Of a DNA stretch of 64,000 bases, positions 25,444 to 38,208 are shown in pieces. How positions within the stretch are numbered: position 1 is the stretch's first letter; each line of letters begins with the position of its first letter. The notes below the pieces were generated by a model. It had not been told where the DNA came from. It did not search any database and saw only the letters and a program-made list of their open reading frames with translations. The position numbers and the translations under genes were made by a program. The stretch spans positions 9,486,001 to 9,550,000 of the forward strand of contig OZ059899.1 in NCBI GenBank assembly GCA_964057225.1. Direction: 5' to 3'. Source of the DNA: Auanema rhodensis. Its lineage: Eukaryota > Nematoda > Chromadorea > Rhabditida > Rhabditidae.

Positions 25444-26391
25444 TAAATTTTTTTCATTTCACTTGTCATTCATAAAAATCGAATTTATTTTTTTCAATGA
25501 TTTTTTTTTGCAATGTGTCATAAGAATTACACAGTTGAACAAAACGTTTTTTAAGAATTTTCTTTGTTGTCAACATATATATTTTCCTGAAATTCGAAAG
25601 CATTTGGGATGGAAATTAGAAAGAAAAGAACTAGTTTTTCCTAATTTAAAACAAACAATAAGAAATAAAATGAAAAAGATTGTTAGATATCCAATTTAAA
25701 CTTATACATTTACTTCGATAAAGAGCCTATTAGATTGAAATTTTATGTCTTACAGTTCTCCAACAGAACAGACTGATCCTGATTTTTCTACGATTACATA
25801 AAACTCTCGTTTGATATAAAAAAAGGAGAGGAACAACGTTTCCAGGATGTCAAGGATATCGAATCTAGTGATATTGTAGAAAAATGTAATGTTAGCTCCA
25901 TAGGTTTTCTCCTAATTTCTCTCATCACAATATTCTTAGTTTTTTTTCTCATAAGAGTTTCTGAAATCTTAGTTGAACAAGGCCGTATAAAATTTCCTAT
26001 AATTCGAAAGCATTTGGGATGGAATTTAGAAAGAAAAGAACTAGTTTTTCCTACTTTAAAACAAACAATAAGAAATAAAATGAAAAAGATTGTTAGATAT
26101 CCAATTTAAACTTATACATTTACTTCGATGAAGAGCCTGTTAGTTTGAAATTTTATGTCTTACAGTTCTCCAACAGAACACACTGATCCTGATTTTTCTA
26201 CGATTACATAAAACTCTCGTTTGATATGAAAAAAGGAGAGGAATAACGTTTCCAGGATGTCAAGGATATCGAATCTAGTGATATTGTAGAAAAATGTAAT
26301 GTCAGCTCCATAGGTTTTCTCCTAATTTCTCTCATCACAATTGTCTTAGTTTTTTTTTCTCATAAGAGTTTCTGAAATTTTAGTTGAACAA

Positions 26392-26464
26392 GGCCGCGTG
26401 GCGCAATGGATAACGCGTCTGCCTACGGAGCAGAAGATTGTAGGTTCGAATCCTGCCGTGGTCG
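26392..26464 (+). tRNA. tRNA-Arg-ACG: tRNA-Arg(ACG), consensus copy
   Basis: Consensus gene, first of a 2041-bp pattern that alternates consensus and G19C genes with one S unit between each. Confidence 0.96.
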
Positions 26465-27411
26465 TAAATTTTTTTCATTTCACTTGTCATTCATAAAAAT
26501 CGAATTTATTTTTTTCAATGATTTTTTTTTGCAATGTGTCATAAGAATTACACAGTTGAACAAAACGTTTTTTAAGAATTTTCTTTGTTGTCAACATATA
26601 TATTTTCCTGAAATTCGAAAGCATTTGGGATGGAAATTAGAAAGAAAAGAACTAGTTTTTCCTAATTTAAAACAAACAATAAGAAATAAAATGAAAAAGA
26701 TTGTTAGATATCCAATTTAAACTTATACATTTACTTCGATAAAGAGCCTATTAGATTGAAATTTTATGTCTTACAGTTCTCCAACAGAACAGACTGATCC
26801 TGATTTTTCTACGATTACATAAAACTCTCGTTTGATATAAAAAAAGGAGAGGAACAACGTTTCTAGGATGTCAAGGATATCGAATCTAGTGATATTGTAG
26901 AAAAATGTAATGTCAGCTCCATAGGTTTTCTCCTAATTTCTCTCATCACAATTGTCTTAGTTTTTTTCTCATATGAGTTTCTGAAATCTCAGTTAAACAA
27001 GGCCGTATATAATTTCCTGTAATTCGAAAGCATTTGGGATGGAATTTAGAAAGAAAAGAACTAGTTTTTCCTACTTTAAAACAAACAATAAGAAATAAAA
27101 TGAAAAAGATTGTTAGATATCCAATTTAAACTTATACATTTACTTCGATGAAGAGCCTGTTAGTTTGAAATTTTATGTCTTACAGTTCTCCAACAGAACA
27201 GACTGATCCTGATTTTTCTACGATTACATAAAACTCTCGTTTGATATAAAAAAAGGAGAGGAATAACGTTTCCAGGATGTCAAGGATATCGAATCTAGTG
27301 ATATTGTAGAAAAATGTAATGTCAGCTCCATAGGTTTTCTCCTAATTTCTCTCATCACAATTGTCTTAGTTTTTTTTTCTCATAAGAGTTTCTGAAATCT
27401 TAGTTGAACAA

Positions 27412-27484
27412 GGCCGCGTGGCGCAATGCATAACGCGTCTGCCTACGGAGCAGAAGATTGTAGGTTCGAATCCTGCCGTGGTCG
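27412..27484 (+). tRNA. tRNA-Arg-ACG: tRNA-Arg(ACG), G19C variant
   Basis: D-loop G19C. The spacer has CGAAATTATT in place of CGAATTTATT, as at 1178 and 29453. Confidence 0.85.
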
Positions 27485-28432
27485 TAAATTTTTTTCATTT
27501 CACTTGTCATTCATAAAAATCGAAATTATTTTTTTCAATGATTTTTTTTTGCAATGTGTCATAAGAATTACACAGTTGAACAAAACGTTTTTTAAGAATT
27601 TTCTTTGTTGTCAACATATATATTTTCCTGAAATTCGAAAGCATTTGGGATGGAAATTAGAAAGAAAAGAACTAGTTTTTCCTAATTTAAAACAAACAAT
27701 AAGAAATAAAATGAAAAAGATTGTTAGATATCCAATTTAAACTTATACATTTACTTCGATAAAGAGCCTATTAGATTGAAATTTTATGTCTTACAGTTCT
27801 CCAACAGAACAGACTGATCCTGATTTCTCTATGATTACATAAAACTCCCGTTTGATATAAAAAAAGGAGAGGAATAACGTTTCCAGGATGTCAAGGATAT
27901 CGAATCTAGTGATATTGTAGAAAAATGTAATGTCAGCTCCATAGGTTTTCTCCTAATTTCTCTCATCACAATATTCTTAGTTTTTTTTCTCATAAGAGTT
28001 TCTGAAATCTTAGTTGAACAAGGCCGTATAAAATTTCCTATAATTCGAAAGCATTTGGGATGGAATTTAGAAAGAAAAGAACTAGTTTTTCCTACTTTAA
28101 AACAAACAATAAGAAATAAAATGAAAAAGATTGTTAGATATCCAATTTAAACTTATACATTTACTTCGATGAAGAGCCTGTTAGTTTGAAATTTTATGTC
28201 TTACAGTTCTCCAACAGAACACACTGATCCTGATTTTTCTACGATTACATAAAACTCTCGTTTGATATGAAAAAAGGAGAGGAATAACGTTTCCAGGATG
28301 TCAAGGATATCGAATCTAGTGATATTGTAGAAAAATGTAATGTCAGCTCCATAGGTTTTCTCCTAATTTCTCTCATCACAATTGTCTTAGTTTTTTTTTC
28401 TCATAAGAGTTTCTGAAATTTTAGTTGAACAA

Positions 28433-28505
28433 GGCCGCGTGGCGCAATGGATAACGCGTCTGCCTACGGAGCAGAAGATTGTAGGTTCGAATCCTGCCGT
28501 GGTCG
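28433..28505 (+). tRNA. tRNA-Arg-ACG: tRNA-Arg(ACG), consensus copy
   Basis: Consensus gene, counterpart of 26392 at 2041 bp. Confidence 0.96.
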
Positions 28506-29452
28506 TAAATTTTTTTCATTTCACTTGTCATTCATAAAAATCGAATTTATTTTTTTCAATGATTTTTTTTTGCAATGTGTCATAAGAATTACACAGTTGA
28601 ACAAAACGTTTTTTAAGAATTTTCTTTGTTGTCAACATATATATTTTCCTGAAATTCGAAAGCATTTGGGATGGAAATTAGAAAGAAAAGAACTAGTTTT
28701 TCCTAATTTAAAACAAACAATAAGAAATAAAATGAAAAAGATTGTTAGATATCCAATTTAAACTTATACATTTACTTCGATAAAGAGCCTATTAGATTGA
28801 AATTTTATGTCTTACAGTTCTCCAACAGAACAGACTGATCCTGATTTTTCTACGATTACATAAAACTCTCGTTTGATATAAAAAAAGGAGAGGAACAACG
28901 TTTCTAGGATGTCAAGGATATCGAATCTAGTGATATTGTAGAAAAATGTAATGTCAGCTCCATAGGTTTTCTCCTAATTTCTCTCATCACAATTGTCTTA
29001 GTTTTTTTCTCATATGAGTTTCTGAAATCTCAGTTAAACAAGGCCGTATATAATTTCCTGTAATTCGAAAGCATTTGGGATGGAATTTAGAAAGAAAAGA
29101 ACTAGTTTTTCCTACTTTAAAACAAACAATAAGAAATAAAATGAAAAAGATTGTTAGATATCCAATTTAAACTTATACATTTACTTCGATGAAGAGCCTG
29201 TTAGTTTGAAATTTTATGTCTTACAGTTCTCCAACAGAACAGACTGATCCTGATTTTTCTACGATTACATAAAACTCTCGTTTGATATAAAAAAAGGAGA
29301 GGAATAACGTTTCCAGGATGTCAAGGATATCGAATCTAGTGATATTGTAGAAAAATGTAATGTCAGCTCCATAGGTTTTCTCCTAATTTCTCTCATCACA
29401 ATTGTCTTAGTTTTTTTTTCTCATAAGAGTTTCTGAAATCTTAGTTGAACAA

Positions 29453-29525
29453 GGCCGCGTGGCGCAATGCATAACGCGTCTGCCTACGGAGCAGAAGATT
29501 GTAGGTTCGAATCCTGCCGTGGTCG
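29453..29525 (+). tRNA. tRNA-Arg-ACG: tRNA-Arg(ACG), G19C variant
   Basis: D-loop G19C, counterpart of 27412 at 2041 bp, including the CGAAATTATT spacer mark. Confidence 0.85.
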
Positions 29526-30472
29526 TAAATTTTTTTCATTTCACTTGTCATTCATAAAAATCGAAATTATTTTTTTCAATGATTTTTTTTTGCAATGTGT
29601 CATAAGAATTACACAGTTGAACAAAACGTTTTTTAAGAATTTTCTTTGTTGTCAACATATATATTTTCCTGAAATTCGAAAGCATTTGGGATGGAAATTA
29701 GAAAGAAAAGAACTAGTTTTTCCTAATTTAAAACAAACAATAAGAAATAAAATGAAAAAGATTGTTAGATATCCAATTTAAACTTATACATTTACTTCGA
29801 TAAAGAGCCTATTAGATTGAAATTTTATGTCTTACAGTTCTCCAACAGAACAGACTGATCCTGATTTCTCTATGATTACATAAAACTCCCGTTTGATATA
29901 AAAAAAGGAGAGGAATAACGTTTCCAGGATGTCAAGGATATCGAATCTAGTGATATTGTAGAAAAATGTAATGTCAGCTCCATAGGTTTTCTCCTAATTT
30001 CTCTCATCACAATTGTCTTAGTTTTTTTCTCATAAGAGTTTCTGAAATCTTAGGTGAACAAGGCCGTATAAAATTTCCTGTAATTCGAAAGCATTTGGGA
30101 TGGAATTTAGAAAGAAAAGAACTAGTTTTTCCTACTTTAAAACAAACAATAAGAAATAAAATGAAAAAGATTGTTAGATATCCAATTTAAACTTATACAT
30201 TTACTTCGATGAAGAGCCTGTTAGTTTGAAATTTTATGTCTTACAGTTCTCCAACAGAACACACTGATCCTGATTATTCTACGATTACATAAAACTCTCG
30301 TTTGATATGAAAAAAGGAGAGGAATAACGTTTCCAGGATGTCAAGGATATCGAATCTAGTGATATTGTAGAATAATGTAATGTCAGCTCCATAGGTTTTC
30401 TCCTAATTTCTCTCATCACAATTGTCTTAGTTTTTTTTTCTCATAAGAGTTTCTGAAATTTTAGTTGAACAA

Positions 30473-30545
30473 GGCCGCGTGGCGCAATGGATAACGCGTC
30501 TGCCTACGGAGCAGAAGATTGTAGGTTCGAATCCTGCCGTGGTCG
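30473..30545 (+). tRNA. tRNA-Arg-ACG: tRNA-Arg(ACG), consensus copy
   Basis: Consensus gene. The downstream spacer has a private GAAATTATAAAG change. Confidence 0.96.
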
Positions 30546-31492
30546 TAAATTTTTTTCATTTCACTTGTCATTCATAAAAATCGAATTTATTTTTTTCAAT
30601 GATTTTTTTTTGCAATGTGTCATAAGAATTACACAGTTGAACAAAACGTTTTTTAAGAATTTTCTTTGTTGTCAACATATATATTTTCCTGAAATTCGAA
30701 AGCATTTGGGATGGAAATTATAAAGAAAAGAACTAGTTTTTCCTAATTTAAAACAAACAATAAGAAATAAAATGAAAAAGATTGTTAGATATCCAATTTA
30801 AACTTATACATTTACTTCGATAAAGAGCCTATTAGATTGAAATTTTATGTCTTACAGTTCTCCAACAGAACAGACTGATCCTGATTTTTCTACGATTACA
30901 TAAAACTCTCGTTTGATATAAAAAAAGGAGAGGAACAACGTTTCTAGGATGTCAAGGATATCGAATCTAGTGATATTGTAGAAAAATGTAATGTCAGCTC
31001 CATAGGTTTTCTCCTAATTTCTCTCATCACAATTGTCTTAGTTTTTTTCTCATAAGAGTTTCTGAAATCTCAGTTAAACAAGGCCGTATATAATTTCCTG
31101 TAATTCGAAAGCATTTGGGATGGAATTTAGAAAGAAAAGAACTAGTTTTTCCTACTTTAAAACAAACAATAAGAAATAAAATGAAAAAGATTGTTAGATA
31201 TCCAATTTAAACTTATACATTTACTTCGATGAAGAGCCTGTTAGTTTGAAATTTTATGTCTTACAGTTCTCCAACAGAACAGACTGATCCTGATTTTTCT
31301 ACGATTACATAAAACTCTCGTTTGATATAAAAAAAGGAGAGGAATAACGTTTCCAGGATGTCAAGGATATCGAATCTAGTGATATTGTAGAAAAATGTAA
31401 TGTCAGCTCCATAGGTTTTCTCCTAATTTCTCTCATCACAATTGTCTTAGTTTTTTTTTCTCATAAGAGTTTCTGAAATCTTAGTTGAACAA

Positions 31493-31565
31493 GGCCGCGT
31501 GGCGCAATGGATAACGCGTCTGCCTACGGAGCAGAAGATTGTAGGTTCGAATCCTGCCGTGGTCG
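31493..31565 (+). tRNA. tRNA-Arg-ACG: tRNA-Arg(ACG), consensus copy
   Basis: Consensus gene in a unit with the 86-bp deletion. It corresponds to 24846 at 6647 bp but lacks that copy's G57C. Confidence 0.96.
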
Positions 31566-32017
31566 TAAATTTTTTTCATTTCACTTGTCATTCATAAAAA
31601 TCGAATTTATTTTTTTCAATGATTTTTTTTTGCAATGTGTCATAAGAATTACACAGTTGAACAAAACGTTTTTTAAGAATTTTCTTTGTTGTCAACATAT
31701 ATATTTTCCTGGAATTCGTAAGCATTTGGGATGGAAATTAGAAAGAAAAGAACTAGTTTTTCCTACTTTAAAACAAACAATAAGAAATAAAATGAAAAAG
31801 ATTGTTAGCTGATCCTGATTTTTCTACGATTACATAAAACTCTCGTTTGATATAAAAAAAGGAGAGGAATAACGTTTCCAGGATGTCAAGGATATCGAAT
31901 CTAGTGATATTGTAGAAAAATGTAATGTCAGCTCCATAGGTTTTCTCCTAATTTCTCTCATCACAATTGTCTTAGTTTTTTTTTCTCATAAGAGTTTCTG
32001 AAATTTTAGTTGAACAA

Positions 32018-32090
32018 GGCCGCGTGGCGCAATGGATAACGCGTCTGCCTACGGAGCAGAAGATTGTAGGTTCGAATCCTGTCGTGGTCG
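32018..32090 (+). tRNA. tRNA-Arg-ACG: tRNA-Arg(ACG), C65T variant
   Basis: Counterpart of 25371 with the same G49-U65 wobble; 525 bp from the previous gene. Confidence 0.93.
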
Positions 32091-33037
32091 TAAATTTTTT
32101 TCATTTCACTTGTCATTCATAAAAATCGAATTTTTTTTTTTCAATGATTTTTTTTTGCAATGTGTCATAAGAATTACACAGTTGAACAAAACGTTTTTTA
32201 AGAATTTTCTTTGTTGTCAACATATATATTTTCCTGAAATTCGAAAGCATTTGGGATGGAAATTAGAAAGAAAAGAACTAGTTTTTCCTAATTTAAAACA
32301 AACAATAAGAAATAAAATGAAAAAGATTGTTAGATATCCAATTTAAACTTATACATTTACTTCGATAAAGAGCCTATTAGATTGAAATTTTATGTCTTAC
32401 AGTTCTCCAACAGAACAGACTGATCCTGATTTTTCTACGATTACATAAAACTCTCGTTTGATATAAAAAAAGGAGAGGAACAACGTTTCCAGGATGTCAA
32501 GGATATCGAATCTAGTGATATTGTAGAAAAATGTAATGTCAGCTCCATAGCTTTTCTCCTAATTTCTCTCATCACAATTGTCTTAGTTTTTTTCTCATAA
32601 AAGTTTCTGAAATCTTAGGTGAACAAGGCCGTATAAAATTTCCTGTAATTCGAAAGCATTTGGGATGGAATTTAGAAAGAAAAGAACTAGTTTTTCCTAC
32701 TTTAAAACAAACAATAAGAAATAAAATGAAAAAGATTGTTAGATATCCAATTTAAACTTATACATTTACTTCGATGAAGAGCCTGTTAGTTTGAAATTTT
32801 ATGTCTTACAGTTCTCCAACAGAACAGACTGATCCTGATTTTTCTACGATTACATAAAACTCTCGTTTGATATAAAAAAAGGAGAGGAATAACGTTTCCA
32901 GGATGTCAAGGATATCGAATCTAGTGATATTGTAGAAAAATGTAATGTCAGCTCCATAGGTTTTCTCCTAATTTCTCTCATCACAATTGTCTTAGTTTTT
33001 TTTTCTCATAAGAGTTTCTGAAATCTTAGTTGAACAA

Positions 33038-33110
33038 GGCCGCGTGGCGCAATGCATAACGCGTCTGCCTACGGAGCAGAAGATTGTAGGTTCGAATCCT
33101 GCCGTGGTCG
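33038..33110 (+). tRNA. tRNA-Arg-ACG: tRNA-Arg(ACG), G19C variant
   Basis: First of four consecutive genes with the D-loop G19C change, each separated by one S unit. Confidence 0.85.
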
Positions 33111-34057
33111 TAAATTTTTTTCATTTCACTTGTCATTCATAAAAATCGAATTTATTTTTTTCAATGATTTTTTTTTGCAATGTGTCATAAGAATTACACA
33201 GTTGAACAAAACGTTTTTTAAGAATTTTCTTTGTTGTCAACATATATATTTTGCTGAAATTCGAAAGCATTTGGGATGGAAATTAGAAAGAAAAGAACTA
33301 GTTTTTCCTAATTTAAAACAAACAATAAGAAATAAAATGAAGAAGATTGTTAGATATCCAATTTAAACTTATACATTTACTTCGATAAAGAGCCTATTAG
33401 ATTGAAATTTTATGTCTTACAGTTCTCCAACAGAACAGACTGATCCTGATTTTTCTACGATTACATAAAACTCTCGTTTGATATAAAAAAAGGAGAGGAA
33501 CAACGTTTCCAGGATGTCAAGGATATCGAATCTAGTGATATTGTAGAAAAATGTAATGTCAGCTCCATAGGTTTTCTCCTAATTTCTCTCATCACAATTG
33601 TCTTAGTTTTTTTCTCATAAGAGTTTCTGAAATCTTAGGTGAACAAGGCCGTATAAAATTTCCTGTAATTCGAAAGCATTTGGGATGGAATTTAGAAAGA
33701 AAAGAACTAGTTTTTCCTACTTTAAAACAAACAATAAGAAATAAAATGAAAAAGATTGTTAGATATCCAATTTAAACTTATACATTTACTTCGATGAAGA
33801 GCCTGTTAGTTTGAAATTTTATGTCTTACAGTTCTCCAACAGAACACACTGATCCTGATTTTTCTACGATTACATAAAACTCTCGTTTGATATGAAAAAA
33901 GGAGAGGAATAACTTTTCCAGGATGTCAAGGATATCGAATCTAGTGATATTGTAGAAAAATGTAATGTCAGCTCCATAGGTTTTCTCCTAATTTCTCTCA
34001 TCACAATTGTCTTAGTTTTTTTTTCTCATAAGAGTTTCTGAAATCTTAGTTGAACAA

Positions 34058-34130
34058 GGTCGCGTGGCGCAATGCATAACGCGTCTGCCTACGGAGCAGA
34101 AGATTGTAGGTTCGAATCCTGCCGTGGTCG
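34058..34130 (+). tRNA. tRNA-Arg-ACG: tRNA-Arg(ACG), C3T and G19C variant
   Basis: The only copy combining the GGTCGCG acceptor with the G19C D loop, which suggests exchange between the two classes. Confidence 0.83.
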
Positions 34131-35077
34131 TAAATTTTTTTCATTTCACTTGTCATTCATAAAAATCGAATTTATTTTTTTTAATGATTTTTTTTTGCAA
34201 TGTGTCATAAGAATTACACAGTTGAACAAAACGTTTTTTAAGAATTTTCTTTGTTGTCAACATATATATTTTCCTGAAATTCGAAAGCATTTGGGATGGA
34301 AATTAGAAAGAAAAGAACTAGTTTTTCCTACTTTAAAACAAACAATAAGAAATAAAATGAAAAAAGTTGTCAGATATCCGATTTAAACTTATACATTTAC
34401 TTCGATAAAGAGCCTATTAGATTGAAATTTTATGTCTTACAGTTCTCCAACAGAACAGACTGATCCTGATTTTTCTACGATTACATAAAACTCTCGTTTG
34501 ATATAAAAAAAGGAGAGGAACAACGTTTCCAGGATGTCAAGGATATCGAATCTAGTGATATTGTAGAAAAATGTAATGTCAGCTCCATAGGTTTTCTCCT
34601 AATTTCTCTCATCACAATTGTCTTAGTTTTTTTCTCATAAGAGTTTCTGAAATCTTAGGTGAACAAGGCCGTATAAAATTTCCTGTAATTCGAAAGCATT
34701 TGGGATGGAATTTAGAAAGAAAAGAACTAGTTTTTCCTACTTTAAAACAAACAATAAGAAATAAAATGAAAAAGATTGTTAGATATCCAATTTAAACTTA
34801 TACATTTACTTCGATGAAGAGCCTGTTAGTTTGAAATTTTATGTCTTACAGTTCTCCAACAGAACACACTGATCCTGATTTTTCTACGATTACATAAAAC
34901 TCTCGTTTGATATGAAAAAAGGAGAGGAATAACGTTTCCAGGATGTCAAGGATATCGAATCTAGTGATATTGTAGAAAAATGTAATGTCAGCTCCATAGG
35001 TTTTCTCCTAATTTCTCTCATCACAATTGTCTTAGTTTTTTTTTCTCATAAGAGTTTCTGAAATCTTAGTTGAACAA

Positions 35078-35150
35078 GGCCGCGTGGCGCAATGCATAAC
35101 GCGTCTGCCTACGGAGCAGAAGATTGTAGGTTCGAATCCTGCCGTGGTCG
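35078..35150 (+). tRNA. tRNA-Arg-ACG: tRNA-Arg(ACG), G19C variant
   Basis: D-loop G19C with a consensus acceptor. The spacer ends GATATCCGATTT, shared with 34058 and 36098. Confidence 0.85.
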
Positions 35151-36097
35151 TAAATTTTTTTCATTTCACTTGTCATTCATAAAAATCGAATTTATTTTTT
35201 TCAATGATTTTTTTTTGCAATGTGTCATAAGAATTACACAGTTGAACAAAACGTTTTTTAAGAATTTTCTTTGTTGTCAACATATATATTTTCCTGAAAT
35301 TCGAAAGCATTTGGGATGGAAATTAGAAAGAAAAGAACTAGTTTTTCCTACTTTAAAACAAACAATAAGAAATAAAATGAAAAAAATTGTTAGATATCCG
35401 ATTTAAACTTATACATTTACTTCGATAAAGAGCCTATTAGATTGAAATTTTATGTCTTACAGTTCTCCAACAGAACAGACTGATCCTGATTTTTCTACGA
35501 TTACATAAAACTCTCGTTTGATATAAAAAAAGGAGAGGAACAACGTTTCCAGGATGTCAAGGATATCGAATCTAGTGATATTGTAGAAAAATGTAATGTC
35601 AGCTCCATAGGTTTTCCCCTAATTTCTCTCATCACAATTGTCTTAGTTTTTTTCTCATAAGAGTTTCTGAAATCTTAGGTGAACAAGGCCGTATAAAATT
35701 TCCTGTAATTCGAAAGCATTTGGGATGGAATTTAGAAAGAAAAGAACTAGTTTTTCCTACTTTAAAACAAACAATAAGAAATAAAATGAAAAAGATTGTT
35801 AGATATCCAATTTAAACTTATACATTTATTTCGATGAAGAGCCTGTTAGTTTGAAATTTTATGTCTTACAGTTCTCCAACAGAACAGACTGATCCTGATT
35901 TTTCTACGATTACATAAAACTCTCGTTTGATATAAAAAAAGGAGAGGAATAACGTTTCCAGGATGTCAAGGATATCGAATCTAGTGATATTGTAGAGAAA
36001 TGTAATGTCAGCTCCATAGGTTTTCTCCTAATTTCTCTCATCACAATTGTCTTAGTTTTTTTTTCTCATAAGAGTTTCTGAAATCTTAGTTGAACAA

Positions 36098-36170
36098 GGC
36101 CGCGTGGCGCAATGCATAACGCGTCTGCCTACGGAGCAGAAGATTGTAGGTTCGAATCCTGCCGTGGTCG
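36098..36170 (+). tRNA. tRNA-Arg-ACG: tRNA-Arg(ACG), G19C variant
   Basis: Fourth G19C gene in a row; almost the same unit as 35078. Confidence 0.85.
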
Positions 36171-37116
36171 TAAATTTTTTTCATTTCACTTGTCATTCAT
36201 AAAAATCGAATTTATTTTTTTCAATGATTTTTTTTTGCAATGTGTCATAAGAATTACACAGTTGAACAAAACGTTTTTTAAGAATTTTCTTTGTTGTCAA
36301 CATATATATTTTCCTGAAATTCGAAAGCATTTGGGATGGAAATTAGAAAGAAAAGAACTAGTTTTTCCTACTTTAAAACAAACAATAAGAAATAAAATGA
36401 AAAAAATTGTTAGATATCCGATTTAAACTTATACATTTACTTCGATAAAGAGCCTATTAGATTGAAATTTTATGTCTTACAGTTCTCCAACAGAACAGAC
36501 TGATCCTGATTTTTCTACGATTACATAAAACTCTCGTTTGATATAAAAAAAGGAGAGGAACAACGTTTCCAGGATGTCAAGGATATCGAATCTAGTGATA
36601 TTGTAGAAAAATGTAATGTCAGCTCCATAGGTTTTCCCCTAATTTCTCTCATCACAATTGTCTTAGTTTTTTTCTCATAAGAGTTTCTGAAATCTTAGGT
36701 GAACAAGGCCGTATAAAATTTCCTGTAATTCGAAAGCATTTGGGATGGAATTTAGAAAGAAAAGAACTAGTTTTTCCTACTTTAAAACAAACAATAAGAA
36801 ATAAAATGAAAAAGATTGTTAGATATCCAATTTAAACTTATACATTTATTTCGATGAAGAGCCTGTTAGTTTGAAATTTTATGTCTTACAGTTCTCCAAC
36901 AGAACAGACTGATCCTGATTTTTCTACGATTACATAAAACTCTCGTTTGATATAAAAAAAGGAGAGGAATAACGTTTCCAGGATGTCAAGGATATCGAAT
37001 CTAGTGATATTGTAGATAAATGTAATGTCAGCTCCATAGGTTTTCTCTTAATTTCTCTCATCACAATTGTCTTAGTTTTTTTTCTCATAAGAGTTTCTGA
37101 AATCTTAGTTGAACAA

Positions 37117-37189
37117 GGCCGCGTGGCGCAATGGATAACGCGTCTGCCTACGGAGCAGAAGATTGTAGGTTCGAATCCTGCCGTGGTCG
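37117..37189 (+). tRNA. tRNA-Arg-ACG: tRNA-Arg(ACG), consensus copy
   Basis: Consensus gene that ends the G19C run. Confidence 0.96.
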
Positions 37190-38135
37190 TAAATTTTTTT
37201 CATTTCACTTGTCATTCATAAAAATCGAATTTATTTTTTTCAATGATTTTTTTTTGCAATGTGTCATAAGAATTACACAGTTGAACAAAACGTTTTTTAA
37301 GAATTTTCTTTGTTGTCAACATATATATTTTCCTGGAATTCGAAAGCATTTGGGATGGAAATTAGAAAGAAAAGAACTAGTTTTTCCTACTTTAAAACAA
37401 ACAATAAGAAATAAAATGAAAAAGATTGTTAGATATCCATTTTAAACTTATACATTTACTTCGATAAAGAGCCTATTAGATTGAAATTTTATGTCTTACA
37501 GTTCTCCAACAGAACAGACTGATCCTGATTTCTCTATGATTACATAAAACTCCCGTTTGATATAAAAAAAGGAGAGGAATAACGTTTCCAGGATGTCAAG
37601 GATATCGAATCTAGTGATATTGTAGAGAAATGTAATGTCAGCTCCATAGGTTTTCTCTTAATTTCTCTCATCACAATTGTCTTAGTTTTTTTCTCATAAG
37701 AGTTTCTGAAATCTTAGGTGAACAAGGCCGTATATAATTTCCTGTAATTCGAAAGCATTTGGGATGGAATTTAGAAAGAAAAGAACTAGTTTTTTCTACT
37801 TTAAAACAAACAATAAGAAATAAAATGAAAAAGATTGTTAGATATCCAATTTAAACTTATACATTTACTTCGATAAAGAGCCTATTAGTTTGAAATTTTA
37901 TGTCTTACAGTTCTCCAACAGAACAGACTGATCCTGATTTCTCTATGATTACATAAAACTCCCGTTTGATATAAAAAAAGGAGAGGAATAACGTTTCCAG
38001 GATGTCAAGGATATCGAATCTAGATATATTGTAGAAAAATGTAATGTCAGCTCCATAGGTTTTCTCCTAATTTCTCTCATCACAATTGTCTTAGTTTTTT
38101 TTCTCATAAGAGTTTCTGAAATCTTTGTTGAACAA

Positions 38136-38208
38136 GGTCGCGTGGCGCAATGGATAACGCGTCTGCCTACGGAGCAGAAGATTATAGGTTCGAATCATGC
38201 CGTGGTCG
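38136..38208 (+). tRNA. tRNA-Arg-ACG: tRNA-Arg(ACG), T-stem mutant, likely pseudogene
   Basis: ATAGG/CATGC T stem with mismatches 49-65 and 52-62, C3T, and L2 spacer. The flank reads CTAGATATATTG in place of CTAGTGATATTG, a mark shared with 44693 and 46930. Confidence 0.75.

Larger units (their letters stand above)
24662..25888 (+). repeat. About 1.2-kb segment repeated at +6647, copy 1
   Basis: Includes the deleted L unit and the C65T tRNA. It matches 31309 to about 32535 apart from a few substitutions (for example G57C here only). Confidence 0.75.
25850..31480 (+). repeat. 2041-bp higher-order repeats (two full, one degenerate)
   Basis: Each copy is L(consensus)-S-L(G19C)-S. Shared marks at 2041-bp spacing are ACAATATTCTTAG (near 25928 and 27968), GATATGAAAAAAGG (near 26225, 28265 and 30306), TTCTAGGATGTC (near 26861, 28902 and 30942) and CATATGAGTTTC (near 26970 and 29010). 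The third copy lacks some marks and its second L unit is a consensus gene. Confidence 0.75.
31309..32535 (+). repeat. About 1.2-kb segment repeated at +6647, copy 2
   Basis: Carries the same 86-bp deletion junction (31808/31809) and the same C65T tRNA as the segment at 24662. Because a private deletion is shared, this is a duplication and not a repeated event. Confidence 0.75.
32536..37800 (+). repeat. Regular L-S dimers with a run of G19C genes
   Basis: Near-perfect alternation of one L and one S unit at 1019-1020 bp, holding tRNA genes at 33038, 34058, 35078, 36098 and 37117. The first four are all G19C. Confidence 0.8.
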
